DNA of 64,000 nucleotides, from assembly GCF_001724605.1 (NCBI RefSeq), contig NZ_MEEX01000025.1, positions 1-64,000 of the forward strand. The letters run 5' to 3'. Below the pieces are notes generated by a model. That model made no database searches, had not been told where the DNA came from, and saw only the letters and a program-made list of their open reading frames with translations. A program made the translations under genes and the position numbers. The stretch comes from Phenylobacterium sp. SCN 70-31. Its GTDB lineage: Bacteria > Pseudomonadota > Alphaproteobacteria > Caulobacterales > Caulobacteraceae. This document shows positions 52,129 to 60,374 of the stretch, piece by piece (positions within the stretch are counted from its first letter, which is position 1; each line of letters begins with the position of its first letter).

Positions 52129-52129
52129 C

Positions 52130-52378
52130 ATGCTGACCGCAGCGCAAATCCGGGCCGCGCGCGCATTGCTTGGTTGGAGTCAGCCCGTTTTGGCGAAGGC
52201 GTCGGGGGTGTCGCTTCCAACGATCGTCCGCATGGAGGGTGCGGTTGGCCCTGGCCGCAGCTCGGCCGCCAATGTCGACGCCGTGTGGCGGGCCCTGGAG
52301 AACGCCGGCGTCATGTTCCTGGAAGGCGATGATGCCGGCGCGCTGGGACCTGGCGTACGGCTGCGGCCAAAATCCTAA
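52130..52378 (+). CDS. Small XRE-family transcriptional regulator
   Basis: 82 residues: MLTAAQIRAARALLGWSQPVLAKASGVSLPTIVRMEGAVGPGRSSAANVDAVWRALENAGVMFLEGDDAG. Complete HTH_XRE fold with the conserved A-R-x-L-L-G-W-S-Q and L-P-T-I recognition helix. Only the DNA-binding domain is present. Such short repressors accompany mobile elements or conjugative modules. Confidence 0.82.
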   Translation: MLTAAQIRAARALLGWSQPVLAKASGVSLPTIVRMEGAVGPGRSSAANVDAVWRALENAGVMFLEGDDAGALGPGVRLRPKS

Positions 52379-52660
52379 AGGACCACCGGGTTTGCGGCGA
52401 GAATAAACAATACTATCATTAGATTATATCGGTAATTTCCGAACCCCCGGGCGCGAAGCGCGATGCGGCGGCAAAGCGCAACCGCTGCATGGCGTCTGTT
52501 CCATTCGCTGGCATCGCGCCATGGCCTGAGCGGCGCTAACGGACAACTGCGATCGCCCCGAGCAGGTACACCTCGGCTCGATCAGGGCAGCCGCTCCGCG
52601 TTTAACCGGCTCCGCCTGAGTTTGTTATCTTAAACGAAGCGAGAGCGTTCGATTGAACCA

Positions 52661-52687
52661 TATAGTCTACCCCCCTATATTATAGAC
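52661..52687 (+). promoter_or_regulatory. RcnR/DmeR-type operator (C-tract with A/T-rich arms)
   Basis: A run of six C (52670-52675) is flanked by TATAG on the left (52661-52665) and CTATA on the right (52675-52679), with GTCTA and TAGAC arms beyond. CsoR/RcnR/DmeR sensors bind a G/C tract between A/T-rich repeats. It overlaps the promoter and stands 15 bp before the sensor start, so binding would shut off the whole operon. Confidence 0.7.
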
Positions 52688-52701
52688 ATGGAGGACTTTT
52701 G

Positions 52702-52980
52702 ATGGGCCATACGGTTCGGGAGAAGAAAAAGCTCGTCGCGCGCGTACGGCGCATTCGCGGACAATTGGAGGCCGTGGAGCGCGCCTTAGAAACGGAGACC
52801 GGCTGCGCAGAGGTACTTCAACTGATCGCCTCCGTTCGCGGGGCCATGAACGGCCTCATGGCCGAGGTGATGGAAGATCACATCCGGATGCACGTCGTCG
52901 ATCCGGCCAGCGACCCCGACCCTGAACGGGCCAAGGGCGCGGAAGAACTCATCGACGTCGTGCGCACCTACCTGAAATGA
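52702..52980 (+). CDS. RcnR/DmeR-type Ni/Co-responsive repressor (CsoR/FrmR family)
   Basis: 92 residues from ATG 52702 (GGAGGACTTTTG upstream). All-helical family fold: REKKKLVARVRRIRGQLEAVERALE and CAEVLQLIASVRGAMNGLMAEVMEDHIRMHVV. Counting from Met1, H3, C35, H60 and H64 are present, which is the nickel/cobalt ligand set of RcnR rather than the Cu (CsoR) or formaldehyde (FrmR) set. Binding of Ni or Co should release the operator directly upstream, turning on the ATPase and MFS genes that follow. Confidence 0.9.
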   Translation: MGHTVREKKKLVARVRRIRGQLEAVERALETETGCAEVLQLIASVRGAMNGLMAEVMEDHIRMHVVDPASDPDPERAKGAEELIDVVRTYLK

Positions 52981-52994
52981 CGAGGAAGCCGACC

Positions 52995-55043
52995 ATGGTC
53001 GACAAATTGAATCGTGATCGCGCCACCCTGGCCGACCAGGCCGAAGCCCGAACGACCGCGCCGGCGGCGCTGAATGAGAAGACGCACCCGCATCAAGGCC
53101 ATGATCCCCATGGGCACGACCATGATGATCACGACGATCACGACGGCCACGATCACGAGCATCCGTTCGAGTGGCAGGAGGCCTTGCGCATCGGCTTGGT
53201 GGCGGTCGCCGCGGCCCTCGTCTGGTTCCGCGTCTGGGAGCCCATCCCCACCGTGAGCGTGATCGGCGTCGTCGGCCTCCTGATCGGCGGCTGGCCGATC
53301 TTGAAGGAGGCGTTCGAGAACGTCCTGCAGCGGCGCATGACGATGGAACTGTCGATGACCATCGCCATCGTGGCGGCCGCCGCCATCGGTCAGTTCTTCA
53401 CCGCCCTGGTGATCACCCTCTTCGTGTTGGTGGCCGAGGTCCTAGAGGGCCTGACGGTCGGGCGAGGGCGCAAAGCGATCCGCGATCTTCTGGAATTCCT
53501 GCCCAGCGAGGTTTCCGTCCGCCGAACCGGTTCCATTCGGACGATTTCCGCTGCCGAGCTGACCATTGGCGACGCCATCCTGGTGGCTCCGGGCGGCCGC
53601 ATCCCGGTCGATGGCGCCGTCCTGTCCGGCAATTCTTTCATCGATGAATCCCGCATCACCGGCGAATCGATGCCGGTGGAGAAGATCGAAGGCGCCGCAG
53701 TGTTCGCCGGGTCGATCAATCAGTCGGGCGCGCTTGAAGTGCGCGCGGAGCGGATTGGGCGCGACACCAGCTACGGCAAGATCATCGAGGCGGTGGAACG
53801 GGCCGAGCGCTCGCGCGCACCCGTCCAACGCCTAGCCGACCGCATGGCCGGATACCTGGTCTATTTCGCCCTCGGATCGGCGGTGCTGACCTATCTGATC
53901 ACCCAGAACATCACCTCAACGATTTCCGTGATTATCGTCGCCGGCGCCTGCGGTATCGCAGCCGGCACCCCACTTGCGATCCTCGGCGGCATCGGCCGTT
54001 CCGCTCGTCTCGGCGCCATCATCAAAGGTGGCGTCCATCTCGAAACGCTCGGCAAGGTCGACACTGTGGTGCTCGACAAGACCGGCACGCTCACCTTCGG
54101 CCGGCCGGAAGTTCAAGCCGTCGTAGCCGCCGCCGACGTCAGCGCCGAGGACCTGCTCGACGCGGCTGCCGCGGCCGAGCTGCGTTCCGAGCACCCGCTG
54201 GGTAAGGCCATCATCGCCCATGCCAAGGCCCAAGGTCGCTCGGTCGCTGAGCCTGAACACTTCGCCTACACGCCCGGGCGGGGCATCGCCGCCAAGGTGG
54301 CGGACTCCATGATCCTGGTCGGCAACCAGGCCTGGATGCGGGACAACGGCGTGGCGATCACAGCGCCGCTGAACCTTGGCGTCGAAGCGGCCTCGGAGGT
54401 CTATGTCGCCAGGGGCGGAGTGCTGCTCGGCGCGATTGCCGTGGCCGACACCGTGCGCCCCGAAGCCAAGCGCGCGATCGAAAGCCTGACGGCTCTCGGG
54501 ATCCGCACCATCCTGCTGACCGGCGATGCCCTTCCCGTTGCTCAGGCTGTGGGCCGTAGCCTCGGCATCAAGGAAATCGAAGCCGGCCTCCTGCCGGAAG
54601 ACAAGCTCGCGCGAATCCAGGCGCTCATCCAGCAGAAGCGGACGGTCGCCATGGTCGGCGACGGTGTCAACGATGCACCCGCGCTGGCCGAGGCGAGCGT
54701 CGGCATCGCGATGGGGTCTGGGACGGACGTCGCCCAGGAGAGCGCCGACGTCGTGCTGCTGGGCAATGATCTTGTCCGTCTCGTGGAGACCCTCAAGGTG
54801 GCAAGGCGCACGCGGCGCATCATCTGGCAGAACTTCGCCGGCACGCTCGCGATCGACGCGATCGGGATAGGCTTGGCGGCCGTGGGGGTGCTGAATCCCT
54901 TGATGGCGGCATTCATTCACGTCGCGTCCGAAATGGCCTTCATCCTCAACTCGGCCCGGCTGCTGCCGCGCAAAGTTGGGGCTGAAGAGGGAAAGGCCCC
55001 GTCAACGCCTCTTGGGGTTCAGCCAGCGGCGGCCCACCCGTGA
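52995..55043 (+). CDS. P1B-type metal-transporting ATPase with His-rich N-terminus
   Basis: 682 residues from ATG 52995 (GAGGA ribosome site; ATG 52977 overlapping the sensor stop is the alternative). The first 60 residues hold HPHQGHDPHGHDHDDHDDHDGHDHEH, a metal-binding tail with no HMA domain. Then six TM helices, the actuator TGES, phosphorylation site VLDKTGTLTFG, SEHPLG and the hinge VGDGVNDAPAL. The TM metal motif is GACGIAAGTPLAI: only one Cys where CPC or SPC is usual. Given the Ni/Co sensor upstream, cytoplasmic Ni or Co export is the likely role. Confidence 0.88.
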   Translation: MVDKLNRDRATLADQAEARTTAPAALNEKTHPHQGHDPHGHDHDDHDDHDGHDHEHPFEWQEALRIGLVAVAAALVWFRVWEPIPTVSVIGVVGLLIGGWPILKEAFENVLQRRMTMELSMTIAIVAAAAIGQFFTALVITLFVLVAEVLEGLTVGRGRKAIRDLLEFLPSEVSVRRTGSIRTISAAELTIGDAILVAPGGRIPVDGAVLSGNSFIDESRITGESMPVEKIEGAAVFAGSINQSGALEVRAERIGRDTSYGKIIEAVERAERSRAPVQRLADRMAGYLVYFALGSAVLTYLITQNITSTISVIIVAGACGIAAGTPLAILGGIGRSARLGAIIKGGVHLETLGKVDTVVLDKTGTLTFGRPEVQAVVAAADVSAEDLLDAAAAAELRSEHPLGKAIIAHAKAQGRSVAEPEHFAYTPGRGIAAKVADSMILVGNQAWMRDNGVAITAPLNLGVEAASEVYVARGGVLLGAIAVADTVRPEAKRAIESLTALGIRTILLTGDALPVAQAVGRSLGIKEIEAGLLPEDKLARIQALIQQKRTVAMVGDGVNDAPALAEASVGIAMGSGTDVAQESADVVLLGNDLVRLVETLKVARRTRRIIWQNFAGTLAIDAIGIGLAAVGVLNPLMAAFIHVASEMAFILNSARLLPRKVGAEEGKAPSTPLGVQPAAAHP

Positions 55044-55270
55044 AGTCGAGCGATCCATGCATCAGCGTCTGCAGTTTTGATGGTCGATCGGGCTGGTGCA
55101 TCGGCTGTGGTCGAACCGTCCCTGAAATCCGCGCCTGGCGGAAGATGCAACCTCGTGCTCGCCAGATGATGTCCAAGGATTTGAAGCGCCGTGTCGATCG
55201 GCTGAGCGAACAGGGGAAGGGCCACACCCTCAGCGATTCCGCATCGCCTCTCCGAGGCTCGCTGTCATGA
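55040..55270 (+). CDS. DUF1289 small Cys-rich protein
   Basis: 76 residues from a GTG overlapping the ATPase stop. PCISVCSFDGRSGWCIGCGRTVPEIRAW is the DUF1289 signature (C-x3-C...C-x2-C-GRT-x2-E-I), predicted to bind an Fe-S cluster or zinc. The C-terminal half is basic. Third gene of the Ni/Co operon; role unknown. Confidence 0.8.
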   Translation: MKSSDPCISVCSFDGRSGWCIGCGRTVPEIRAWRKMQPRARQMMSKDLKRRVDRLSEQGKGHTLSDSASPLRGSLS

Positions 55271-55289
55271 CTCAACGGAGAGATTGGTG

Positions 55290-56642
55290 ATGTTGAGCGT
55301 TCTTGCGGACAGAACCTACAGGCACCTCTTCCTGGCGCAGGTGATCGCCCTGGTCGGCACCGGCCTGGCGACAGTGGCGCTGGGTCTGTTGTCTTACGAC
55401 CTGGCCGGCGCGAACGCCGGCGTTGTGCTTGGCGGCGCGTTGGCGATCAAGATGATCGCCTACATTGGCGTCGGCCCCATCGTGAACGCCTTCGTCGATC
55501 GGCTTCCGCGACGAGCTTTCCTTGTGTCGATGGATTTGGTGCGCGCCTCTGTGGCCATCATGCTGCCCTTTGTCACCGAGATTTGGCAGGTCTACCTGCT
55601 GATCTTCCTCCTGCAATCGGCCTCAGCGGCGTTCACACCGACCTTCCAGGCCGCCATCCCCGATATCCTCCCCGACGAGGAACGCTACACCCGGGCGCTC
55701 TCGCTCTCGCGCCTGGCCTACGACATGGAAAGCCTAGTCAGCCCGATGCTGGCGGCTGCTCTGCTCACGGTCATAGGATTTCACTGGCTCTTTGGCGGAA
55801 CCGTCGTCGGCTTCCTGGCTTCGGCCGCCTTGGTGGTCTCTGTTATCGTGCCACAGCCCAAGGCCGTGACGCGCGAAGGCGGAATCTACGCGCGCACCAC
55901 GCACGGCGTTCGCATCTATCTCAGGACACCAAGGCTGAGAGGGCTACTGGCGCTCAATCTCGCAGCAGCGGCCGCCGGCGCCATGGTGATCGTCAACACC
56001 GTCGTCTATGTGCGAACCCTACTCGGCCGACCGGCCGACGACATGGCCTTGGCGCTGGCCGCCTTCGGCGGCGGTTCGATGGTCGCGGCCCTGCTGCTCC
56101 CGCGCGTGTTGGAGCGGGTGGGCGACCGCCCTGTTATGGTCGCCGCCTCCTGGCTTTTGACCGGCGCCTTGGGCGTAATGGCGCTGCTCACCGTTTCGCC
56201 CGGCGTGGACCAGTGGGTCTCGCTGCTGATCCTGTGGGCGATCATGGGGGTGGGCTATTCAGCCGTTCTGACCCCATCGGGGCGTCTCTTGCGGCGCTCG
56301 GCGACGCCTGAGGACCGCAGCGCGGTCTTCGCCGCGCAGTTCGCCCTGTCGCACGCCTGCTGGCTGCTGACCTACACAGTGGCGGGCTCTTTCGGAGCCG
56401 CCTACGGCATGGCGCCAACCTTCATAGCCCTCGCCAGCGTCAGCCTGGTCGGCGTGGTCGCCGCGCTCAAAGTCTGGCCGGCTGCCGACCCCGACGAGCT
56501 TGCGCACGTGCATCCGGACCTGCCGCCCCAGCATCCGCATCTGCGCGAGGGAGAGGGTAAGCCGGTCAGCACACGCGCAGCGCACGTGCACCCGTTCGTC
56601 ATCGATGATCTTCACCACCATTGGCCGAAGGCGGGCATGTAG
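55290..56642 (+). CDS. MFS efflux permease with His-rich C-terminus (NreB-like)
   Basis: 450 residues from ATG 55290 (ACGGAGAG upstream). Twelve TM helices, MFS loop FVDRLPRRAFLVSMDLVRAS, and a soluble C-terminal tail with many His: HVHPDLPPQHPHLREGEGK...HVHPFVIDDLHHHW. This layout is that of NreB/CnrT-like nickel exporters of the MFS. Together with the sensor, ATPase and operator it completes a Ni/Co detoxification operon. Confidence 0.88.
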   Translation: MLSVLADRTYRHLFLAQVIALVGTGLATVALGLLSYDLAGANAGVVLGGALAIKMIAYIGVGPIVNAFVDRLPRRAFLVSMDLVRASVAIMLPFVTEIWQVYLLIFLLQSASAAFTPTFQAAIPDILPDEERYTRALSLSRLAYDMESLVSPMLAAALLTVIGFHWLFGGTVVGFLASAALVVSVIVPQPKAVTREGGIYARTTHGVRIYLRTPRLRGLLALNLAAAAAGAMVIVNTVVYVRTLLGRPADDMALALAAFGGGSMVAALLLPRVLERVGDRPVMVAASWLLTGALGVMALLTVSPGVDQWVSLLILWAIMGVGYSAVLTPSGRLLRRSATPEDRSAVFAAQFALSHACWLLTYTVAGSFGAAYGMAPTFIALASVSLVGVVAALKVWPAADPDELAHVHPDLPPQHPHLREGEGKPVSTRAAHVHPFVIDDLHHHWPKAGM

Positions 56643-56717
56643 TCACACCCGTCGTCCGTCTTGCTTGGGCAAGCCGCACAACCTAGTACGCGTGTCGGGG
56701 TCACACGGTTTCGGGAC

Positions 56718-56740
56718 GTAAGCGTCGTTCCCGGACCACC
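56718..56740 (+). repeat. IS66 terminal inverted repeat, passenger-gene side
   Basis: Begins GTAAGCGTCGTTCCCGGACC; matches the opposite end with a few differences and small gaps (ACC stretches). Adjacent duplication TTCGGGAC. Confidence 0.75.
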
Positions 56741-56751
56741 TCGGCGATCTC

Positions 56752-57372
56752 TCAGGACTTGGCTTTGCGGGCGAACGTCGCCTTGGCGGGGTTACGTCGG
56801 CGGGCGATGCGGCTGAGAGCGATCTTGAGGACGAGTTCGTCGATGGTATTGGGGTCGTAGCCGTCGAACCATTCGATGACGTCGGCGTGCTCGGGATGGT
56901 TGGGATCGGCCAGGGCTTCGAGGGCGCCGTAGAAGCCGGGGATGCCGCCGCAATCTTCGGGTGGAGCGGCGTGCTCGCCGGCGACGTAGCGGGGGTAGTC
57001 GGTGTCCGGGTCGCCGGGACGGACGTCGGAGAAGGTGAGCCGGTGCTCCCAGCTGTCGCCGAAGTCATAGGTGTAGTCGAGGACGGTCTTGCGGGGCTTG
57101 AGGACCTCGCGCAGGCGGACCTTGTCGGCCTTGAGGGTGGGTGGGCCACCCCAGTCGTCTCCGGGGATAGGCTGGCCGTAGCGCTGCTTGCCGAGCCGCA
57201 GCTCCCACAGGTGCTGATCGTACCAGCCCATGGCGGCCTGGACGACATCGTGAAGAACCTTGAGCGTGATCGAGGTCGGAACCTCGACCTGTCGCCAGAT
57301 CAGGGGATCGGTGTCCAGGAGCTCGATCCGGAGCGTGGCGATCTCGTGAAGGCTGTCGGCGGCCGAGGTCAT
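56752..57372 (-). CDS. Plasmid pRiA4b ORF-3-like protein (IS66 passenger)
   Basis: 206 residues from ATG 57372. Typical landmarks: LRIELLDTDPLIWRQVEVPTSITLKVLHDVVQAAMGWYDQHLWEL, DYTYDFGDSWEHRLTF, YPRYVAGEHAAPPEDCGGIPGFYGALEAL and WFDGYDPNTID. The fold is a split beta structure of unknown function. It lies inside the IS66 ends, downstream of tnpC on the same strand, so it is cargo of the element. Homologues are often next to IS66 elements. Confidence 0.88.
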   Translation of the reverse strand: MTSAADSLHEIATLRIELLDTDPLIWRQVEVPTSITLKVLHDVVQAAMGWYDQHLWELRLGKQRYGQPIPGDDWGGPPTLKADKVRLREVLKPRKTVLDYTYDFGDSWEHRLTFSDVRPGDPDTDYPRYVAGEHAAPPEDCGGIPGFYGALEALADPNHPEHADVIEWFDGYDPNTIDELVLKIALSRIARRRNPAKATFARKAKS

Positions 57373-57392
57373 GGCGTCAGTGTGCCAAGTCC

Positions 57393-58911
57393 TCACGCGG
57401 GATTCCAGGGCAGCAGCCGATCGATCTGGCTCTGCGGGTGTCCGGCGACGATGCGGGTGATGACGCTGGCGATGTAGGCCTGCGGGTCGATGTCGTTGAG
57501 CTTGGCGGACTCGATGAGCGAGGCGAGGATCGCCCAGTGCTCGGCGCCGCCGTCCGAGCCGGCGAAGAGGCTGTTCTTGCGACTGAGCGCCAGCGGGCGG
57601 ATGGAGCGCTCGACGATGTTGTTGTCGAGCTCGATGCGGCCGTCGTCGAGGAAGAGGGTGAGGCCTGCCCAGCGCGAGAGCGCGTAGCGGATCGCCTCTG
57701 CGAGCTTGGACTTCTGGCTGATCGTCGTGAGCTTCGCGCGGAGCCACGGCTCCAGCGCTTGGATCACCGGCAGGGACCTCTCTTGGCGGACGGTGTGCCG
57801 GACCTCGGGCTCAAAGGCCGCGGATCTCGCCCTCGATGGCGTAGAGCGCCTTGATCCGATCGAGGGCCTCGCTGGCGATCGGCGCGGGGCCGGCGGTGGC
57901 CAGCTCGTAGAAGCGCCGGCGCACGTGGGCCCAGCAGAAGGCGAGCTGGACCTGGCCCGTCTCCGCCAAGGGGCGATAGCCGCCATATCCATCCACCTGC
58001 AGGACGCCGCTGAAGCCGGCGAGGTGCGCCATCGGCCGCTCGGCCTTGCGATCTGGCGCGTAGACATAGGCCACGGCCGGCGGATCGGCCCCGCCCCACG
58101 GGCGGTCGTCGCGGGCGTAGGCCCAGAGCTGGCCAGTCTTGGTGCGGCCACGTCCGGGATCGAGCACCGGGGCCGTGGTCTCGTCGGCGAAGAGCTTGGG
58201 GGATCGTCGGAGGGTCTGCAGCAGGTGCTCGTGCACCGGCCGGAGAAGGAAGGCCGCGCGGCCGGTCCAGTCCGCCAGGGTGGAGCGATCGAGCTTGATC
58301 CCCTGGCGGGCGTCGATCTGGGCCTGGCGGTAAAGCGGCAGATGATCGGCGTACTTGCTGACCACCACATGGGCGACCGTGGCCTCGGTCGGAATCCCGC
58401 CCTCGATCAACCGGGCCGGCGCCGGCGCCTGGACCACCACATCCTCGCAGGCGCGGCAGGCGTACTTGGGCCGCCGCACCACCAGCACGCGGAACTGAGC
58501 GGGCACGATGTCCAGCCGCTCGGCCCGGTCCTCGCCGATCAGGTGCAGTGTGCCCGCGCAGCATGGGCAGGCCTTGTCCTCCACATCGACCACGGTCTCG
58601 ATCCGGGGCAGATGCTCAGGCAGCGCGCCGCGGTTAGACCGGCGCTTGGCGGCGGTGGCGGCCTTCCGCGCCGGATCGCGGGCTTCGTCGCCGGCGGCCT
58701 CTGCCGCCACCTCTTGCTGGACATCTTCCAGCGCCAGCTCCAGCTGGTCGATCGGCAGGGTCTCGGCGCGGCGGCCGAAGCGGTGACGCTGCATCTCCTT
58801 GATGATCTGACGAAGCCGCTCCGCCTCGGCGGCGTGGGCGGCGCGCTCGGCCAGGATCAGCGCCTGAAGCGCTTCGACATCCTGTGGCAGAGCATCGGCC
58901 AGGCCCGTCAT
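57393..58911 (-). pseudogene. tnpC: IS66 transposase TnpC, frameshifted
   Basis: Starts MTGLADALPQDVEALQALILAERAAHAAEAERLRQ (leucine-rich coiled region), followed by the Zn-knuckle CPCCAGTLHLIGEDRAERLDIVP..KYACRACED, then the DDE catalytic parts (KLFADETTAPVLDPG; LQVDGYGGYRPLA; HVRRRFYELA). At about 57815 the frame is lost at GEIRGL-stop; the rest (RPEVRHTVRQERSLPVIQALEPWLRAKLTTIS...NIVERSIRPLALSRKNSLFAGSDGGAEHWAILASLIESAKLND) continues in another frame to 57393. A single small indel in Ala/Arg-rich codons would explain it. Confidence 0.85.
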
Positions 58912-58991
58912 GGCCGAGAGTACAGCACATCAAACCAGCCGTGAGGCGCCCTCACGAACAGGCTGAGTCATCTCGTCGCAGGGCCTGAACA

Positions 58992-59348
58992 TCACGCCGC
59001 AGCGACGGGGGTGCGGGTCCGCCGGGCCTGGTGCACCCGCCGCCAATCGAGGCCCTCCAGCAGGGCTCCGAGCTGAGCCGAGGTGAGCCGCATCACTCCA
59101 TCCTGGATCTTGGGCCAGCGGAAGTCTCCGTCCTCCAGCCGCTTGGCGAACAGGCACAGCCCCGTGCCGTCCCAGTAGATCAGCTTGATCCGATCGGCGC
59201 GCTTGGCGCGGAAGACGTAGACCGTGCCTGAGAACGGATCGGCGGCCATTTGCTCGCGCACCAGCCCGGCCAGCCCCTCCGCGCCCTTCCGGAAATCCAC
59301 CGGCCGCGCCGCCACTAACACACGGACCGATCCCGCCGGTCCGATCAC
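58992..59348 (-). CDS. tnpB: IS66 accessory protein TnpB (Orf2)
   Basis: 118 residues: VRVLVAARPVDFRKGAEGLAGLVREQMAADPFSGTVYVFRAKRADRIKLIYWDGTGLCLFAKRLEDGDFRWP, the conserved IS66 Orf2 sequence (D-F-R-K, V-F-x-x-K-R-x-D-R-I-K). Starts in a 4-bp ATGA overlap with tnpA. Intact. Required with TnpA and TnpC for transposition in this family. Confidence 0.92.
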   Translation of the reverse strand: MIGPAGSVRVLVAARPVDFRKGAEGLAGLVREQMAADPFSGTVYVFRAKRADRIKLIYWDGTGLCLFAKRLEDGDFRWPKIQDGVMRLTSAQLGALLEGLDWRRVHQARRTRTPVAAA

Positions 59349-59722
59349 CGGCCAGACCGCAGGGCGCCGATCACCGCCACCGCCATCCGCGCGTCGGCCT
59401 CCCGGCCGATCCGCACCCGCGCACCCACAAGCTCGATCTCGATGGCGCCGTCCGTCGCGGCCTTGTCAGATTCCGGCGCAGCGTCATCCACCACCACCTG
59501 GGCGAAGGCGGAGCGCCTCGCATCGCGCCGCCAGGTGAACACCTGCGTCTTCGCCAGGCTGTAGCGGTCGGCCACGTCGCCGACGCTGGTCTCATAGCTC
59601 TCCGCCACGATCTGGGCCTTGGTCTGTGCGCTCCAACGCCGCCGCTGGCCAGGACCTGTGAACACCTCGATCCGACGCGCCGCAGGCATCATCAGCACAT
59701 CATCACCAGGCATCATCACCAC
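59345..59722 (-). CDS. tnpA: IS66 protein TnpA (Orf1, HTH)
   Basis: 125 residues: RRIEVFTGPGQRRRWSAQTKAQIVAESYETSVGDVADRYSLAKTQVFTWRRDARRSAF, a helix-turn-helix typical of IS66 Orf1. The 5' end has alternative starts within MVMMPGDDVLMMPAARR. Overlaps tnpB. Intact. Confidence 0.9.
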   Translation of the reverse strand: MVMMPGDDVLMMPAARRIEVFTGPGQRRRWSAQTKAQIVAESYETSVGDVADRYSLAKTQVFTWRRDARRSAFAQVVVDDAAPESDKAATDGAIEIELVGARVRIGREADARMAVAVIGALRSGR

Positions 59723-59763
59723 ACCAAGCCAAACCGGCTCGGACTCTCGATGATCAGATCAGC

Positions 59764-59794
59764 CGCGTGAAGGTGGGGTCGGGACGCCGCTTAC
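59764..59794 (-). repeat. IS66 terminal inverted repeat, tnpA side
   Basis: Reads GTAAGCGGCGTCCCGACCCC from 59794 toward tnpA. The neighbouring 8 bp (59795-59802, TTCGGAAC) mirror the duplication at the other end. Confidence 0.75.
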
Positions 59795-59894
59795 TTCGGA
59801 ACTCTGCACGGCGCCGCTCAAGGTGGCGATGGCGAAGCCGGCCGGGCGCCTGGACGCTCAAGCCTTCCCCGGCCACGCCGGCGCCACCTGCCCG

Positions 59895-60290
59895 TCAGCC
59901 ACCGGCGGGGCACGGCCCGTCTCCACGCTGGGCGCAGACCCGCACCCGGTCTCCAGGCTCCAGACGCCAAGGGGCGGTGACCGTGTAGACCGAGCAGCGG
60001 TTACCCCGACCTGAGAGCCCCGAGACCGGCCCGGTTGCAGCGCCCAGCACTTGGCCATCACGTGAGACACGTTCGAGTCGCACCAGGTAGGGCGACATCG
60101 CAACGGACCTTCGACAGAGGAAGCCACGGAAGCGTAGAGACCCGCCGTCGTGCGTGACGCTAGGGGGCTCTAGTCGAAAGCCGGTGAGTGGGATCACTTC
60201 GCTGGCGACCTCCACTCGCTCGGCCGGCGCAGCGTTTGTGGGCTCGGCGATATGGACGAGCGCCAATGCGAATATTGAAGCTAGACGCAC
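59895..60290 (-). CDS. Exported hypothetical protein
   Basis: 131 residues from GTG 60290 (GGAGCAACATC upstream). Signal MRLASIFALALVHIAEPTNAA. Mature: EVIPLTGFRLEPPSVTHDGGSLRFRGFLCRRSVAMSPYLVRLERVSRDGQVLGAATGPVSGL, then RCSVYTVTAPWRLEPGDRVRVCAQRGDGPC. Strand-rich with four Cys, like a small disulfide-stabilised periplasmic domain. A degraded relative is at 20841. Position between an IS66 element and the SRPBCC gene; function unknown. Confidence 0.6.
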   Translation of the reverse strand: MRLASIFALALVHIAEPTNAAPAERVEVASEVIPLTGFRLEPPSVTHDGGSLRFRGFLCRRSVAMSPYLVRLERVSRDGQVLGAATGPVSGLSGRGNRCSVYTVTAPWRLEPGDRVRVCAQRGDGPCPAGG

Positions 60291-60374
60291 GATGTTGCTC
60301 CATTGGTAAAGCCTCGAAGCTCCGCGGCGAAAATCGGCAGCACAGCCAAAGGGTCCAGGCCGCCGCCCGAGATT

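Larger units (their letters stand above)
56718..59794 (-). mobile_element. IS66-family element with passenger gene, inactivated
   Basis: 3077 bp bounded by related ends starting GTAAGCG: GTAAGCGTCGTTCCCGG at 56718 and, on the other strand, GTAAGCGGCGTCCCG from 59794 inward. The 8 bp outside the ends are TTCGGGAC (56710-56717) and TTCGGAAC (59795-59802), 7 of 8 identical, the 8-bp target duplication made by IS66 elements. Inside, all on the minus strand: tnpA, tnpB, tnpC (frameshifted) and a pRiA4b ORF-3 gene between tnpC and the distal end. It inserted behind the Ni/Co operon. Confidence 0.85.

Noticed and set aside
52440-52650. Possible small RNA or attachment site between XRE and Ni/Co operon
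   Set aside because: No tRNA-like fold, repeat pair or integrase gene was seen; nothing beyond the operator at 52661 can be supported.
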